This document shows, one piece after another, positions 33,882-47,300 of a stretch of 64,000 bases of DNA (its first letter is position 1; every line of letters begins with the position of its first letter). Source of the stretch: Quercus robur (Eukaryota; Streptophyta; Magnoliopsida; Fagales; Fagaceae); NCBI RefSeq assembly GCF_932294415.1, contig NC_065535.1, positions 23,338,782-23,402,781 of the forward strand, in the 5' to 3' direction. The notes beneath the pieces were generated by a model. That model made no database searches and was not told where the DNA came from. It saw only the letters and a program-made list of their open reading frames with translations. A program made the position numbers and the translations under genes.

Positions 33882-33954
33882 GATACAATAGAATTTAAAA
33901 TTATGGGTCCACTTAATGATGTTACTTTTTATCATTTTGTCAAGCTACCAATTG

Positions 33955-34075
33955 GTTTTTTGTGTAGGCGAGATTTGAACCCCTCTCTTATTCAATAACA
34001 AAATACTTTACTAGTTGAATTAATATGAATCTATCTTACACCACTTTGATGTAAGGGTAATTTCGATCTCTATAT
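33955..34075 (-). repeat. tRNA-derived SINE, same family as 48455-48605
   Basis: Minus strand: A-box-like TTCAACTAGTAAAGTATTTT and B-box-like GGGGTTCAAATCTCGCC, matching the copy at 48455. Confidence 0.55.
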
Positions 34076-34081
34076 TTTATT

Positions 34082-35991
34082 TATTTATTTAAGATTAGAT
34101 AAGATAAGAGAAATGTGTATTGGCTAGTGATTTTGAGATTCCCAATTCTTGACTAGAAGGGACGTAAGAGGCCTCTGCCCTTCCATCCCTGATATGCTAC
34201 ATTAAAAATAATTAATTAATTAATTAATTAAGGCTTATCATAAAATTCTACCATAACTTTATATATTGTAAATAGTATTTTTTTATTTGTAATATTTTTT
34301 TAATTTTAAATATCTAATAAAAATGATCAATCTGAATATAAAAACTTTATTTACGAGAAAAAGAAGAATGGATGAATTAAGTGAATCTCAAACAGGATCT
34401 CTTAATAAATTTATTATTAGCAATATAAAAATATAACAACAAATACAAAATGAACAAGAAATTCATAAGAATTTTTTTTTTAAAGATAATAAAATGATAC
34501 CACTTAAAGATAACAATGAAAATTATCATAATGATTTTCAAACATGTAAAATAACAATTCTTGCTTATATAAAATATACTACTGCTTCTATCCCATTTGT
34601 TAGGCACTTTTAGCAAATTCATATTTTTAAGTGTTAGGTCCATATTTTTTTAGCATTGGCAAACCATAACAAATATGTCAAATTGGGAGTCAAATGATGA
34701 GTTTTGATGTATTCTAAAATGGTAATTGAGTATTTAGTTGAAGACCCAAAGACTACTTAAGAAAATGTGAGGTTTTTGTTTACTCGACTCCACCTTAATT
34801 CTTCTCATCTCCACCTCAACTCTTGCTCAACTCCTCTCAATTTATTGAGACATAGAATTCAACAAAAAATCAACAACGTAAAAAAACTTATAACTTGTTC
34901 ATTTCAAACCCAATTTGAGATTTGTTTGTTGCATTATTTAGAGGACGTTATAAGCCATCACTAAGAAGGCTTTATAGAGAAGGGGAAAAAGCCATTTGTG
35001 TTGCTAGGATTTGTGTGATCAAGTATCCCTCATTTTCACCATACCAAAGACTTTCAAAGAGATTTAACCATCACTTAGTGAAGAAACTGAAGTCATAACA
35101 ACCATCACAAACTTGCTGCTATGAAGCAAACTTTTAAGAAATTCTTGGAGTCGATTAGAGGTTTTAGTCATGATCATGAGTGTGTCATCAATGGAGGCAA
35201 TTTATATGAGGCATGAATACCATTTTTGTCCCTATATTTTCTACCTATTTCCATTTTGGTCCATACATTTTTTTTTCTTTTCCAATTTTGGTCCCAAAAA
35301 TGCAAAATCATTCTCATTTTAGTCCTTACCGTCATCTCATTAAAGAAAATTACACTCAGTGAATAACTGGCACATCAAACACTAATGTGACTAATAAAAT
35401 AATAATAATAAATGTCACATCAAAATCCACATCATCATCTAATTAAAAAAATTATTTTATAATTTTAACCAAAAAAAAAATAGAATTAAAAACTAAAAAA
35501 CACATAAATTCAAATATGAGTTCATCTTGAACATGAACGTGCAAATCTAGAAATGTCAAAAACAAGAACTATAATTCGATAGTTACAAGTTCTTATAATG
35601 GGAGAAAGAGGTGGATTTGAATCTTAAGTGTCTCTATTGAATATACCAAAAAGTGTTAAGCAATTGAACTATAAAACTCATGGAAAATAGTAGATAATTA
35701 TATAACTCTGATGAGGCTTTTTATTTTTTATTTTTTTTGGTATAGTGTCATAATTTTCCTTTTTTTTTAAAAAAAAATTTTGGAGAAGTTTGTTTTGAAG
35801 ACATGGATTAGTAGGAGAGTATCCTATTTTGTAAAAGTAGAGTTAGAGGTATATTTTTACTGGATTGTCCTCAAATTTTTTTCCTATTAAGAACCAAAGG
35901 TTTAAGAATATTTTTAAACCATATAAAAGTTCAGTGTAAAAAGAGAAATCCTTTTATAAATAATTTTTTTTTAACATCTTCTTATAAATAG
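34082..35991. other. AT-rich spacer with a MULE-type end relic near 35210-35430
   Basis: Near 35220-35330 the words TTTTTGTCCCTATATTTT, TTTTGGTCC and TTTTAGTCC resemble MULE terminal repeats of the type seen at 22241, but I find no partner end or duplication. Nothing else recognised. Confidence 0.4.
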
Positions 35992-36661
35992 TGTGGGGTC
36001 AGAGAATTCGTGGCCCAGGCCCACTCTACATTAAGGCCCAAGGCCTAAGCCGAGGAGAGCTATTGCCAAGGACGCATAATGAAAGCCCAAAAAAGGCCCA
36101 AGGATATGGCCGATGATGATCTTATGCTCAGCACCTCACAAAACGCCTGAAGAAAAGGACAAACTCAGTACAGGGGCAGGACAAGGGAGAAAGCTGCCAA
36201 CATCGTAGTACAGAATCCTGCATCTGACAGGCCCATACTCCAAACCATGCTATTTAACTTTTCCAACCACCCCCGACCACTCTAGGTATGGATTGATAGG
36301 ACAGGTCTGCACCCCAGAAAGTGAAACTTACACGTGGACACTAAAAGGGAAGTGAAGACTAGTATAAAAGAGGTAGAGAGAGCCAAGGGAAGGAGGCCCT
36401 GGAGGGAGGATAAAAATCCTACGAAAGGGAGAAGGGGAAGGATACTATGCTCCTCGGACGTAATCCGAGGACCTAAATCCTACAACCCATACCAATGGAA
36501 TGCTTAACTAGTTAAGCCAAGTCCACCCATAAAAGCTTCCATAAAAAACCGGTGACCAAGGTCCTGCCTTTCAAGCCCATTCTCTACAAATTACATTGTT
36601 AGGGCCCTTTACCCACAAGCCCAATGTCATTCTTGGGTCATTAAATAATCGTGTCCCTACA
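35992..36661 (+). repeat. 5' LTR of the LARD-like element
   Basis: 670 bp, TG...CA, ends directly before the primer site. Confidence 0.9.
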
Positions 36662-36903
36662 ATTGGCGTCGTCTGTGGGGAGGCTTGCGCGTTGGCACAG
36701 GTGGCAGTGGAGTCAAGCCTCTATCAAGCAAGGGCCGGCGAAAGCCCCTTCATTTCCAGCAGCACGCTGTTGGTGTTCCGACATAAATTTCCGCTAGGGG
36801 TTACGCCTCGCAGTATCAATGGCACGGGCAGCTCTAAGGGCTTCCAACATCAAGCTAACGCCCCCCACCTTGGCCGAGGGCTAATCTTCGAAAACAAGAA
36901 AAA

Positions 36904-37905
36904 AATACAAGTTTTGGACAGAACCAAGGCCTTGTATAGTCCTCGGACTCAAGCCTATGGGGAAACCAACTACTTAACAGAAAAAACACAAGTTTTGGAC
37001 AGAACCAAGGTTTTGTATGGTCCTCGGACTCAAGCCTATGGGGAAACTAACTACTTAACAGAAAAACACAAGTTTTGGATAGAACCAAGGCCTTGTATGG
37101 TCCTCGGACTCAAGCCTATGGGGAAACCAACCACTTAACAGAAAAAACACAAGTATTGGACAGAACCAAGGCCTTGTATGGTCCTCGGACTCAAGCCTAT
37201 GGGGAAACCAACTACTTAACAGAAAAAACACAAATATTGGACAGAACCAAGGCCTTGTATGGTCCTCGGACTCAAGCCTATGGGGAAACCAACTACTTAA
37301 CAGAAAAAACACAAGTATTGGACAAAACCAAGGCCTTGTATGGTCCTCAGACTCAAGCCTATGGGGAAACCAACCACTTAACAGAAAAAACACAAGTATT
37401 GGACAGAACCAAGGCCTTGTATGGTCCTCGGATTCAAGCCTATGGGGAAACCAACGACTTAACAGAAAAAACACAAGTATTGGACAGAACCAAGGCCTTG
37501 TATGGTCCTCGGACTCAAGCCTATGGGGAAACCAACTACTTAACAGAAAAAACACAAGTATTGGACAGAACCAAGGCCTTGTATGGTCCTCGGACTCAAG
37601 CCTATGGGGAAACCAACTACTTAACAGAAAAAATACAAGTTTTGGACAGAACCGAGGCCTTGTATAGTCCTCGGACTCAAGCCTATGGGGAAACCAACTA
37701 CTTAACAGAAAAAATACAAGTTTTGGAGAGAACTGAGGCCTTGTCTGGTCCTCGGACTCGAGCCTATGGGGAAACCAACTACTTAACAGAAAAAATACAA
37801 GTTTTGGACAGAACTGAGGCCTTGTCTGGTCCTCGGACTCGAGCCTATGGGGAAACCAGCTACTTAAGAGAAAAAATACAAGTTTTGGACACAACCTGGA
37901 CGTTA
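36904..37905. repeat. 81-bp minisatellite, 12 units and a partial unit
   Basis: Each unit contains CAAGGCCTTGTATGGTCCTC and CAAGCCTATGGGGAAACCAA, then TACTTAACAGAAAAAACAC. Spacing is 81 bp throughout, except one 80-bp unit near 37068-37092. The last three units share variants (GAGGCC, GGACTCGAG), showing local expansion. Because 81 is divisible by three and the unit lacks stops in several frames, long open frames (about 280 codons) appear on both strands; I read these as by-products, not genes. Confidence 0.95.
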
Positions 37906-37917
37906 TATGGCACTTAG

Positions 37918-39363
37918 ACTCTACCCCGGAGAGGAGTTACCCATTAGTAGTTGGGTTAATCCCTAGACTGAATGGAATCCCCAGTCTACCCTCGGATCCT
38001 CAATATCAGGGGAACTGATGCGATTGTGATAGGGCCAGGTGTTATCAAGAACACGGCCAAAGTCCCTCACTACTCGGCAACCCTCTCAGATGGTTTATTT
38101 TGAGTTTATCATTCTCGGACGGTTGCCTCACATGCATTATGGAGCACTCAGCTGTTATCTCGGTTAGTCTCATAAGTTTAATTTACTGTGAGATAGCATT
38201 ATTATACTTGATAATGTCGATAAGTTCAAATTAGTAGCTTTCTGTTTCAAGGTTTCCTGCTCTAAGTATCATTAAAGGAAAATACACATGTAATACCCCA
38301 TTCACAAAGTAATTGCTGCAAAAAAGAAAAGTATTTAGAAGGAAACAGGTCCATCTCTTATTAAGACAAAGAAATAGTACAACGTACAATGAAAGAGCTT
38401 GAATAAGCTCATACTGAAAACTAACTACATGAGCAAAAAGAAAAGATACAAGGAAATTTAAAAAAAAAAAAAAAAAAAAAAAGCAGAAGAAGAGGCGCAG
38501 AGAAGAGAGATGTAGCAGTTCCAGAACGTTGTCTACGAAAACCATTTCTCAATACTTTTACATGCCCATAACTCAGGCAGCAAAAAAACCTAACATGGAG
38601 CTAGCACCTTTGAAGAAAAGGTGCAGGGAGCGGGGTGTTCGCCGGTAGCCACACAGGAAGTTGACGAGCCTCCATGTTAGCCACGCTTGCGATAAAGCAG
38701 ATGGCGGAAAACCTTACTTCTGACGCACCAAGAATTTGATGCGATCAGTACCTGCTTCGGATTTTAACGAAAGAGGCAGAGATATCATCCCCACCTTGTC
38801 AAAACGGAAGATTATCTTGAGTCTGTGTCTCCCCTGTCCAGATTGCACCACCTTGAGTCTCGGAAGGATCCGGTGCCTCTGTGGCGGGTGTGGTTCCTTC
38901 ACCCCCACCCGTGCCTCAAACATATTGCACTATGGGTGGATTGCACTGATATGGAAACTGTGATTATGGCTGAAGGATTATGAATTTGAAGGAGCCGAAG
39001 GGTTTATATGAAAGGGGAATAACCTCCTATCCTACTTATATAAAGGGCAAGTTAGTGGCATTTAATTTATGTAGGTTTCCAAGGAATGCTACGGACAAGA
39101 CGGTTTTGGCTTGATTTCCAACACCATCTGCAACCATAAGATTTGAAAATCCTCGTGAAGGCGCGCCTCGGGCACTGAAATGTCAAGGACACCGCATGAG
39201 TAAATCTAAAGGGATGCCTCTTAATTCGGCACATCTCCCATGCAAATGGAAAAACACCAACATCAATAAAGTACAGAATTTGAGCAAGCCATGATGTGGG
39301 CCCAATATCACCAAAACCCTCCTCCCCAACTAAAAGTCGGACAGCAGGATTTTGAGGGGCTAT
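37918..39363. other. Rest of the LARD-like interior, no gene recognised
   Basis: Unassigned sequence with a poly-A run near 38461-38482. The part 38620-39300 is less AT-rich and could be a captured fragment, but I cannot name a source. Confidence 0.45.
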
Positions 39364-40053
39364 TGTGGGGTCAGAGAATTTGTGGCCCAGGCCCACTCTA
39401 CATTAGGGCCCAAGGCCTAAGCCGAGGAGAGCTATTACCGAGGATGCATAATGAAAGCCCAAAAAAGGCTCAAGGATATGGCCGAGGACAATCTTATGCT
39501 CAGCACCTCACAAAACGCCTGAAGAAAAGGACAAACTCAGTACAGGGACAGGACAAGGGAGAAAGCTGCCAACATCGTAGTACAGAACCCTGCATCTGAC
39601 AGGCCCATACTCCAAACCATGCTATTTAACTTTTCTAACTACCCCCAACCACTCTAGGTATGGATTGATAGGACAGGTCTGCACCCCAGAAAGTGAAACT
39701 TACACGTGGACACTAAAAGGGAAGTGAAGACTAGTATAAAAGAGGCAGAGAGAGCCAAGGGAAGGAGGCCCTAGAGGGAGGATAAAAATCCTACGAAAGG
39801 AAGAAGGGGAAGGATACTATGCTCCTCGGACGTAATCCGAGGACCTAAATCCTACAACCCATACCAATGGAATGCTTAACTAGTTAAGCCAAGTCCACCC
39901 ATGTAAAAGTTTCCATAAAAAATTACGACTAAACCGCTGACCGGTGACCAAGGTCCTGCCTTTCAAGCTCACTCTCTACAAATTACATTATTAGGGCCCT
40001 TTATCCACGAGCCCAATGTCATTCTTGGATCGTTAAATAATCGTGTCCCTACA
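39364..40053 (+). repeat. 3' LTR of the LARD-like element
   Basis: 690 bp, longer than the 5' LTR mainly through TTACGACTAAACCGCTG-type sequence near 39925. Confidence 0.9.
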
Positions 40054-40058
40054 AATAG

Positions 40059-41227
40059 TATAGATACTATTGGACTACTAATAATAAAAGTAAGTCTTGC
40101 CATCTGTTAAACCTGAGTACATTTAATTATTTATATTTTTATCTTCTTCTTCTTCCGCTTTTTTTTTTTTTTTTTTTCAAAAAGACAGCACTATCGTCAC
40201 TCATGTCTTTATCAATAGATATTGAAAGTTTAAAATAAAAATTTTAAAGTATTGGCCTGATATACTTTTTATATTTATTAGTTTCTCAAGGAAAAAATAT
40301 AACCTTTTATATCTATTATGTTTCAGCCTTAACACGATTTTTATTATAGTTTTATATATAATTTTTTCTTTAAAAAGGCCTATATATGTTTTAAGTAAGA
40401 AACGTTTATTTTAATTAATTAATTTTAGATTTGCCTTTGAATCAATTTTAAATATGTTTTCAAACATTATATTGTTGTTATTCAATTTTAAAATAAACAT
40501 AAATTATGTCCAAAAATATATAAATTATACTGTAAAATAAATATTAATTAAAATGTCGTATCTCTGAAGTGAATAGCCTTTTCAGTACCAGTGCAACGTA
40601 GATATTTTCCATGGCCATCTCTTTCTTGATCGGCTATGTTTATTTAGCAGTCAAGCTCTGAGATTCGATGTGTCTGCCACCTTATGAATTCTTTGTCCTC
40701 ACCTACCTTACCTTTGACAATTACTTGGCCATTTCTCTGTATTTTTCCTTTACTCGGCGCCGTGTTAATTTCTGGGTGGAAGTCTTTTCGTTTACATTGA
40801 AGGTAGTGGGACCTTACGAGTTACGACTTGCGCAGGGGAAGAACTTAAAACCACAAATATATAGAAGAGTGAACAATTCTTTACGCAATTGAAATTTGGA
40901 ACACCAACCTTATTGATCTTATTGATGAATTTGTTTTCTTGTTTGACATTATTGCCACCAACCATCCACTAAGTCACCAAAATAGACAGGAGATTATGAC
41001 AAATAAATCTCATTGTCCATTGGGCAAGCTTAGGTTGCAAGGAATAACCTCCATAATTTCACGCCAATAATGCTTAGAATTCCGTTTAGTAATCGTAAAA
41101 AGATTTTTATGTTTATAGACTTAGTCATAGAACCCATTTATCATTCATGATTATCCCACATCTATCTCTTTTTTTTTTTCAAGAAGGCCACAGTGTGACT
41201 ATTGTCAAGCATCCGAAATGATTTTGT
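40059..41227. other. Upstream region of the receptor kinase gene
   Basis: AT-rich, with a poly-T run near 40160-40178. No other gene seen. Confidence 0.5.
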
Positions 41228-41235
41228 TATAAAAA
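41228..41235 (+). promoter_or_regulatory. TATA box of the receptor kinase gene
   Basis: TATAAAAA, 66 bp before the start codon, a normal plant distance for a short leader. Confidence 0.55.
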
Positions 41236-41300
41236 GCTGAGAAAAAGGCAGGACCATCCAGTTCCAACCCCATACTCCAAAGAGCCTTCTGTGCACGCTC

Positions 41301-44300
41301 ATGATGCTTATACAAAGGCCATCCATTCTCTTGCTCTTGGCTTTTCTTTTAGTGCAGCCATGCATACTTCAGTTGTCCCAGTCTTCCAACAACTTTACCG
41401 ATCAGTCGGCTCTCATTGCCTTCAAATCTAATATCAGTTTTGGTCCAAACGATACTGTATTCGCAGCTAGTAACTGGTCCATCACAACAAACTTCTGTGA
41501 CTGGTTTGGGGTCTCTTGCAGCCGACGCAGACAAAGAGTCACAGCGTTGAACCTTTCCTACATGGGTCTCCAAGGCACCATTTCCCCTCATATAGCCAAC
41601 CTCTCCTTCCTAGTCTCACTTGATCTCACTAACAACAGCTTCTATGGTGTTCTACCACATGAGATAAGTCATCTACACCGCTTGAGGGAACTTCGTTTGT
41701 CATACAACCTATTGGAAGGTAGTATCCCTCCCACTATACATAATTGCCACAAGCTTGAATATTTATTTCTTATAGAAAACAATTTCAGCGGTGTCATACC
41801 AAAAGATTTGGGCATGTTACCAAAGCTTCGCGAATTACGTCTTAGTGATAATCGTCTTATGGGTACAATTCCATCGTCTCTTAGCAATATTTCATCACTA
41901 GAGATGTTGGATTTGCAGTACAATAGCCTCACTGGTCCATTTCCTCTCATTATTTTTAACTTCTCTTTTCTAACGGTTCTTGCTACCACAAATAATCACT
42001 TCTCAGGAACCCTTCCAATGGATTTTTGCACCCATTGTCCTAATCTTAAAGGACTATATATTTCCCGCAACGAATTCAGCGGTAAGCTCCCCTCACAGTT
42101 TAATAACTGCAGAGAGCTTTCAATCTTATCTCTGTCAAAAAATAAGTTTGATGGAAGTATTACAGAAGGTTTTGGGAGTTTAGAAAAGCTTGAAGTGCTA
42201 CTTCTTGGAAGTAATTACTTAACTGGAAATATACCCCCTATCATAAGCAACTTGTCAATGTTACAAATGTTTTCCATTGAAAAAAACCACATCAGTGGAA
42301 GCATTCCAAGTGATACATGGAGTCTCCAAAATCTGATTAGATTGAATTTTGCTGAGAACAATCTCACGGGGACAATACCCCAAAATATTTTCAATGTTAC
42401 ATCTCTAAAATATCTCTTGTTGACCATAAATTCCTTCTCTGGAAATCTTCCACTAGATACTAGGATCTCTTGCCCTAATCTTGAAACTCTGTTTCTTAAT
42501 AGTAACAAAATTAGTGGTCCTCTTCCATCATATCTTTCAAATTGTTCCAACCTCATTGACATAGATTTTACTACAAACTTATTCTCTGGACCTATACCCA
42601 GAAGTCTTGGAAATTTAAAATATCTCAAAACACTATATATGAGTGAGAATCAGCTAATAGAGAAGCCTGGAGATCAAGAACATAGTTTCCTTTCATCTTT
42701 GACTAATTGCAGATTTTTGGAGGAGCTATATATAGCTATCAATCCCTTGAATGTTACAATTCCAGATGTCATTGGAAATTTTTCAGTTTCACTTACAACT
42801 ATTGTTGCATTTCAAAGCCAAATAAAGGGTCAAATTCCAATAGGAATTGGTTCCTTGAAAAACTTGAACTTTCTTGATTTGAGCTATAACAATTTGTCTG
42901 GAAATATACCGTCAACATTAGGGGAATTGGAGGGGTTGCAAAGATTGCATCTTAGATACAACAATATTGGTGGAAACATTCCACAAGAGCTTTGTCAGCT
43001 GAGGAAGTTGGGAGATTTACTTCTCTCAAATAACAAAATTTCTGGATCTGTCCCAGATTGCATTGGAAACCTCAGTGTTTTGCAAAAACTGAATCTAAGT
43101 CATAACAGATTAACATCTTCAATCCCATTGAATGTGTGGAGCCTTGAGAATTTATTGTTCTTAGATTTATCATCAAATTCCCTTGCTGGATCTTTGTCTC
43201 CAAATATGAAAAAATTGGCTACTATTGAATTTGTGGACTTGTCTTGTAACCAAATTATTGGAAATATTCCAAGTGTCATTGGTTCCTTTGAAAGCCTAAG
43301 TTATCTAAACATGTCAAAGAACAAATTCCAAGGAGACATACCACAATCTTTTGGACACTTGAAAGGATTGGATCAGTTGGACCTCTCAAACAATTATCTA
43401 TTTGGTACAATTCCTAAATCTATTGAGGAACTTCGATATCTCAAGTTTTTGAATCTTTCCTTCAATAATTTATCAGGAGAGATTCCATTTGGTGGACCTT
43501 TTGCAAACTTCACGGCAAAATCATTTTTAGGTAATGTAGCACTTTGTGGGAATTCAACTTTTGGAGTTCCACCTTGCACAAGTCTAAGTTCTCAAGGATC
43601 AACGGTGAAACAACTTTTGCTCAAATATATTGTTCCTGCCATTGGATCAATGATAATCCTTGTAGCATTGGTCATTGTGCTAAGAAGGCATCCACAATCT
43701 AACATGGAGATTCCAGGTTTACCGATCACATTGTTTCAATTGAATCATAGAATGATATCTTATCAAGAGATTTATCGTGGGACAAACAACTTTTCTGAAA
43801 GCAACTTGCTTGGAACTGGAGGTTTTGGTTCTGTGTACAAAGGAATACTATCTGATGGGATCACTGTTGCTATCAAGGTTCTAAACCTACAATTAGAGGG
43901 TGCTTTCAAAAGTTTTGATGTTGAATGCAAGGTGTTAAGGGCAGTCCGACACAGGAATCTAGTTAAAATTATTAGTACATGCTCCAACCCTGAGTTTAGA
44001 GCTTTAGTGCTACAATACATGCCAAATGGTAGCCTTGAAAAGTGGTTATACTCTCACAACTACTACTTGAATCTTGTTCAGAGAGTAAGCATTATGGTTG
44101 ATATTGCATCAGCATTGGATTATCTGCACAATGGACAATCGGAATCCGTGGTGCATTGTGATTTGAAGCCAAGTAATATCCTTTTAGACGAGGAATTTGT
44201 TGCACATGTTGGTGACTTTGGCATTGCAAAGATTTTAGTTGAAAACAAGGATGCAACCCAAACCAAAACCATTGGAACAATTGGCTACATCGCACCAGGT

Positions 44301-47300
44301 ACACATGAATTCATCTATATTTGTCTAATTAATATGTTAATTTCATGAATAACATTAATAATGGCTAATTTTTCAAATGATTAGTGTTTTCATTAGTTTA
44401 GTTTTATAGCTGCATTTTATTCATATGAATATACACTATGTTCAATTCATTTAAACTGGCATTTGTTTGGTTCAATTAATAACTAATTAATTGTCTATTT
44501 GTTTCTCTTATGTGCTTGCTAGGAATAATTATTCTACAAAATTATTATTATTTTTCTTAAAAAAAAATAGTTATATCAACTATCAAGGCTGCTTATTTTA
44601 TGAGTTATGCTCACTTCATATTTGAATTAATTCAATTAGATCAATTAGTTGGAGTTTCAATATTCATCTTGGTAGTGTAACTATATGGTATTGGTTTGGT
44701 TTGCCTTATGCCTAAGGGAGTCAATCTCATATTGGAGGCTATTTTAGTTTAGCCAGGAGAACGAAATATTTTAGTGCTAATTGATACTGGTGTACCGCTT
44801 TGATTTTACTGCTATTTATATATTTCAATACATACATACATACATACATACATACACACATACATACATACATACATGTGTGTGTGTGTGTGTGTGTGTT
44901 TGTATTTATTTATGTAAGAATGAATTTATTAATTTTTATGTTTATCAACAAAAAATTTAAAATCCACATGTTTTATAAGCCCAAATATTATTCTAAGTAC
45001 ATCAACCACTATATTAGCTTAAATTATGTGTTTTTTTTTTAATATAAAAAATTCAAAATTTAAAAAAAAAAATTATTTTACCGGCTAAAATGCCTGAGAT
45101 ATGCCTGGTATAGGCTGATACAATCCAGTATTCTTTTGATACATTTTAGAGAAGTATTAAAACTGGTTTAATGGCCGATACGGTATATTTCCTCGGTATG
45201 GCCGGTACCAATACGATATTGACTTCCTTGCTTATGCCCACTTATGGGGAAATTAGTTAAAAAGACATAGAGCTTATAAAATGCTTCAAATTGTCAATTA
45301 AATTCACTAACTTATGAACCATTTCAATTTTAAGTTTTGTCCATCTTCGTTATTTTGAACAATAACAAAGCATAGAAAAACAAGAAACTATTCATAAAAC
45401 TTATTTCTTACCTAGTGTGGGGGTCCTGGGATGCAAAGGCCACTTAGAATAGTGGGCTCAGATTCATTAGGCACAATACAATTAATTTGCTAGAGGGTGG
45501 GTTTACAAAGTCAACTTTAATGCTTTGTTGTGATCCAAATATGAAATCAATGGAGTTAAGGCTTGTAAAGTAGTAAAGAGAAGAATGAAATATGGATAAA
45601 GCACTTCCTCGTGTCTGGCTGAGGAGGCAATGTTCATAATGATTTGCTTAAAGGTTTGATACAAAATGATCCATTTTCACTCCACCTCCTTTTTCTTTTT
45701 AGAGGCATTCCTTTCCTTTATATAGTCCTTAGGATTACATCCTAGCCTTCCACTTGTATAGCCAAGGTCCTTCCTTTGGATGCTTATCCCATCAGAGCTG
45801 TGCTGGAGGTGGGTAAACTATGTTGCAAGCTGTGAGGCCACTATTCAAGGGTCACTCCTTCATTAATGCGGCCACTTGAGTTGGTACAATGCATTAAATG
45901 CAGAGGTGATGACTACTTTATCTAAATATTTTCTTTCTTCTTTGTTCACTTGTCCCTCCCTCCTCCCTTGGTTTCTTGTCACGTAGCATCATTGGCTTGC
46001 TTGGGAATTCCCGAGGGGTGCTTGCTCTTTAGGATCCTCGGAAAGTCAGCTTCTTTATCTTTCCTTCTCAAGCTCAGGCTCGCAGGTCAAGCCAGGATCT
46101 GATGTGCATATGTCACTTTTTTCCTCCTCGAGCTGAGCCCACAATTCCGACTTCATACTCGGTTCCTTCCCTCCTACACCTAGGTAGCCAACTTCAATTT
46201 TATGGTATAGAAGATCCATTTTCACTTTCTCACTCTAAACAAATTTTTCTCACTCTAAATGGAGCTTTCACTCTCTACTTTCTTTGCTAAATGGTTTCCA
46301 ATTTAATTTACAAACAAAATTTAGGTGAAACATAGAGTTTAATAAAAAAATCCTCACTTTTATTTGCTACGTTACTACCAAATATAATAGAAATGAATAA
46401 AGGAGATGGACAAAGGTTTCAAATTAAAACAATTACAATTTTTTTTTTTTTTTAGAATACTAAATATTTTTAACACACACATAGGGAAATAGGAAAAAGG
46501 TTTTTTAAAGAAATTTACAGTAGTGTATATCCAAAAGGGTCTAACTCTTGGATACACAATACAAGCTTTAAACCTCTTTTACTCACACTCATTTTTCAAT
46601 GTGGGATTAACCCACTATTTTTTCTTTTGAGAATACAAAGTATTTTTAACATACACATATATAGGGAAAGGGGAGAAGGTTTTTTTTTAAACAATTACAT
46701 AAATTTAAGACTTTAGGCATTTTTCAACAAGGGAAAAGCTTAGAAACAATGTCTTGTATGTTGTTCATTAAGTTGCCCTCTTAACAGCCACTTGTCTAAT
46801 TAAATATTTCAATAGACAGTGTTAATTAAAAGACTCTCTTTTTCCATTTTCCTTTTTATCTTCCCTGTCCCACGATAACACATTAGATACATCTTCAAAT
46901 CTCTCAAATTCAGGTTGGAACTTTTCCATTTCGTGATGGTTTCGTATTCAAAGCTTTTTTATTTCAAAATTCCCTCCTTCTCCCCTACCCACAACCCCCC
47001 CACCCCCCCCCCCCCCCCCTCCCAAAAAAAAATGCTTTTGTTGTGTGCTAAACCTGATAATCACTTCCATAACAAAGGTAAATATAAGGGCATAATAGTA
47101 AATGAACACAACAAAAGTTGTAATAGCAAGCATGGAGGGAATTGATCCAACAATAAAGGAGACTTGTCAAAATGTAATTCCATGGCAGATTTTTCAACAT
47201 ATATATTATTAAAAAATATTAAGTGATATAATATTACTAAACTTACATTAGATGTAATTTAAACCCAATCTATAATAAAAATATATTTTCGAAAAGTTTT

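Larger units (their letters stand above)
35992..40053 (+). mobile_element. Complete non-coding LTR retrotransposon (LARD-like), target duplication AATAG
   Basis: LTRs at 35992-36661 and 39364-40053 start TGTGGGGTCAGAGAAT and end GTGTCCCTACA. AATAG stands directly before (35987-35991) and after (40054-40058). The primer site TTGGCGTCGTCTGTGGGGA follows the 5' LTR and resembles the tRNA-Asp type used by many Ty3/gypsy elements. A purine-rich TTTTGAGGGGCTAT precedes the 3' LTR. The 2.7-kb interior shows no gag or pol; it holds a 12-copy 81-bp repeat and unassigned sequence. The two LTRs differ by scattered substitutions and a short indel near 39922, so the insertion is not very recent. Movement would need proteins from another element. 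Confidence 0.9.

Noticed and set aside
35210..35430. A second complete MULE
   Set aside because: Only one end-like stretch is visible; no partner repeat or target duplication was found.
36596..37138. 180-codon frame at the start of the LARD-like interior
   Set aside because: It begins inside the 5' LTR, crosses the primer site and runs into the minisatellite; no gag-like features.
36904..37905. CRISPR-like array
   Set aside because: Units are contiguous 81-bp repeats with no unique spacers, in a plant genome within an LTR element. It is a minisatellite.
37055..37917. Open frames of about 280 codons on both strands
   Set aside because: They follow the 81-bp repeat exactly and are open on both strands at once because the unit length is divisible by three. 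No known domain, and they lie inside a non-coding LTR element.
42215..42628. Minus-strand frames within the receptor kinase
   Set aside because: Shadows of the LRR repeats; no domain and the opposite frame is conserved.
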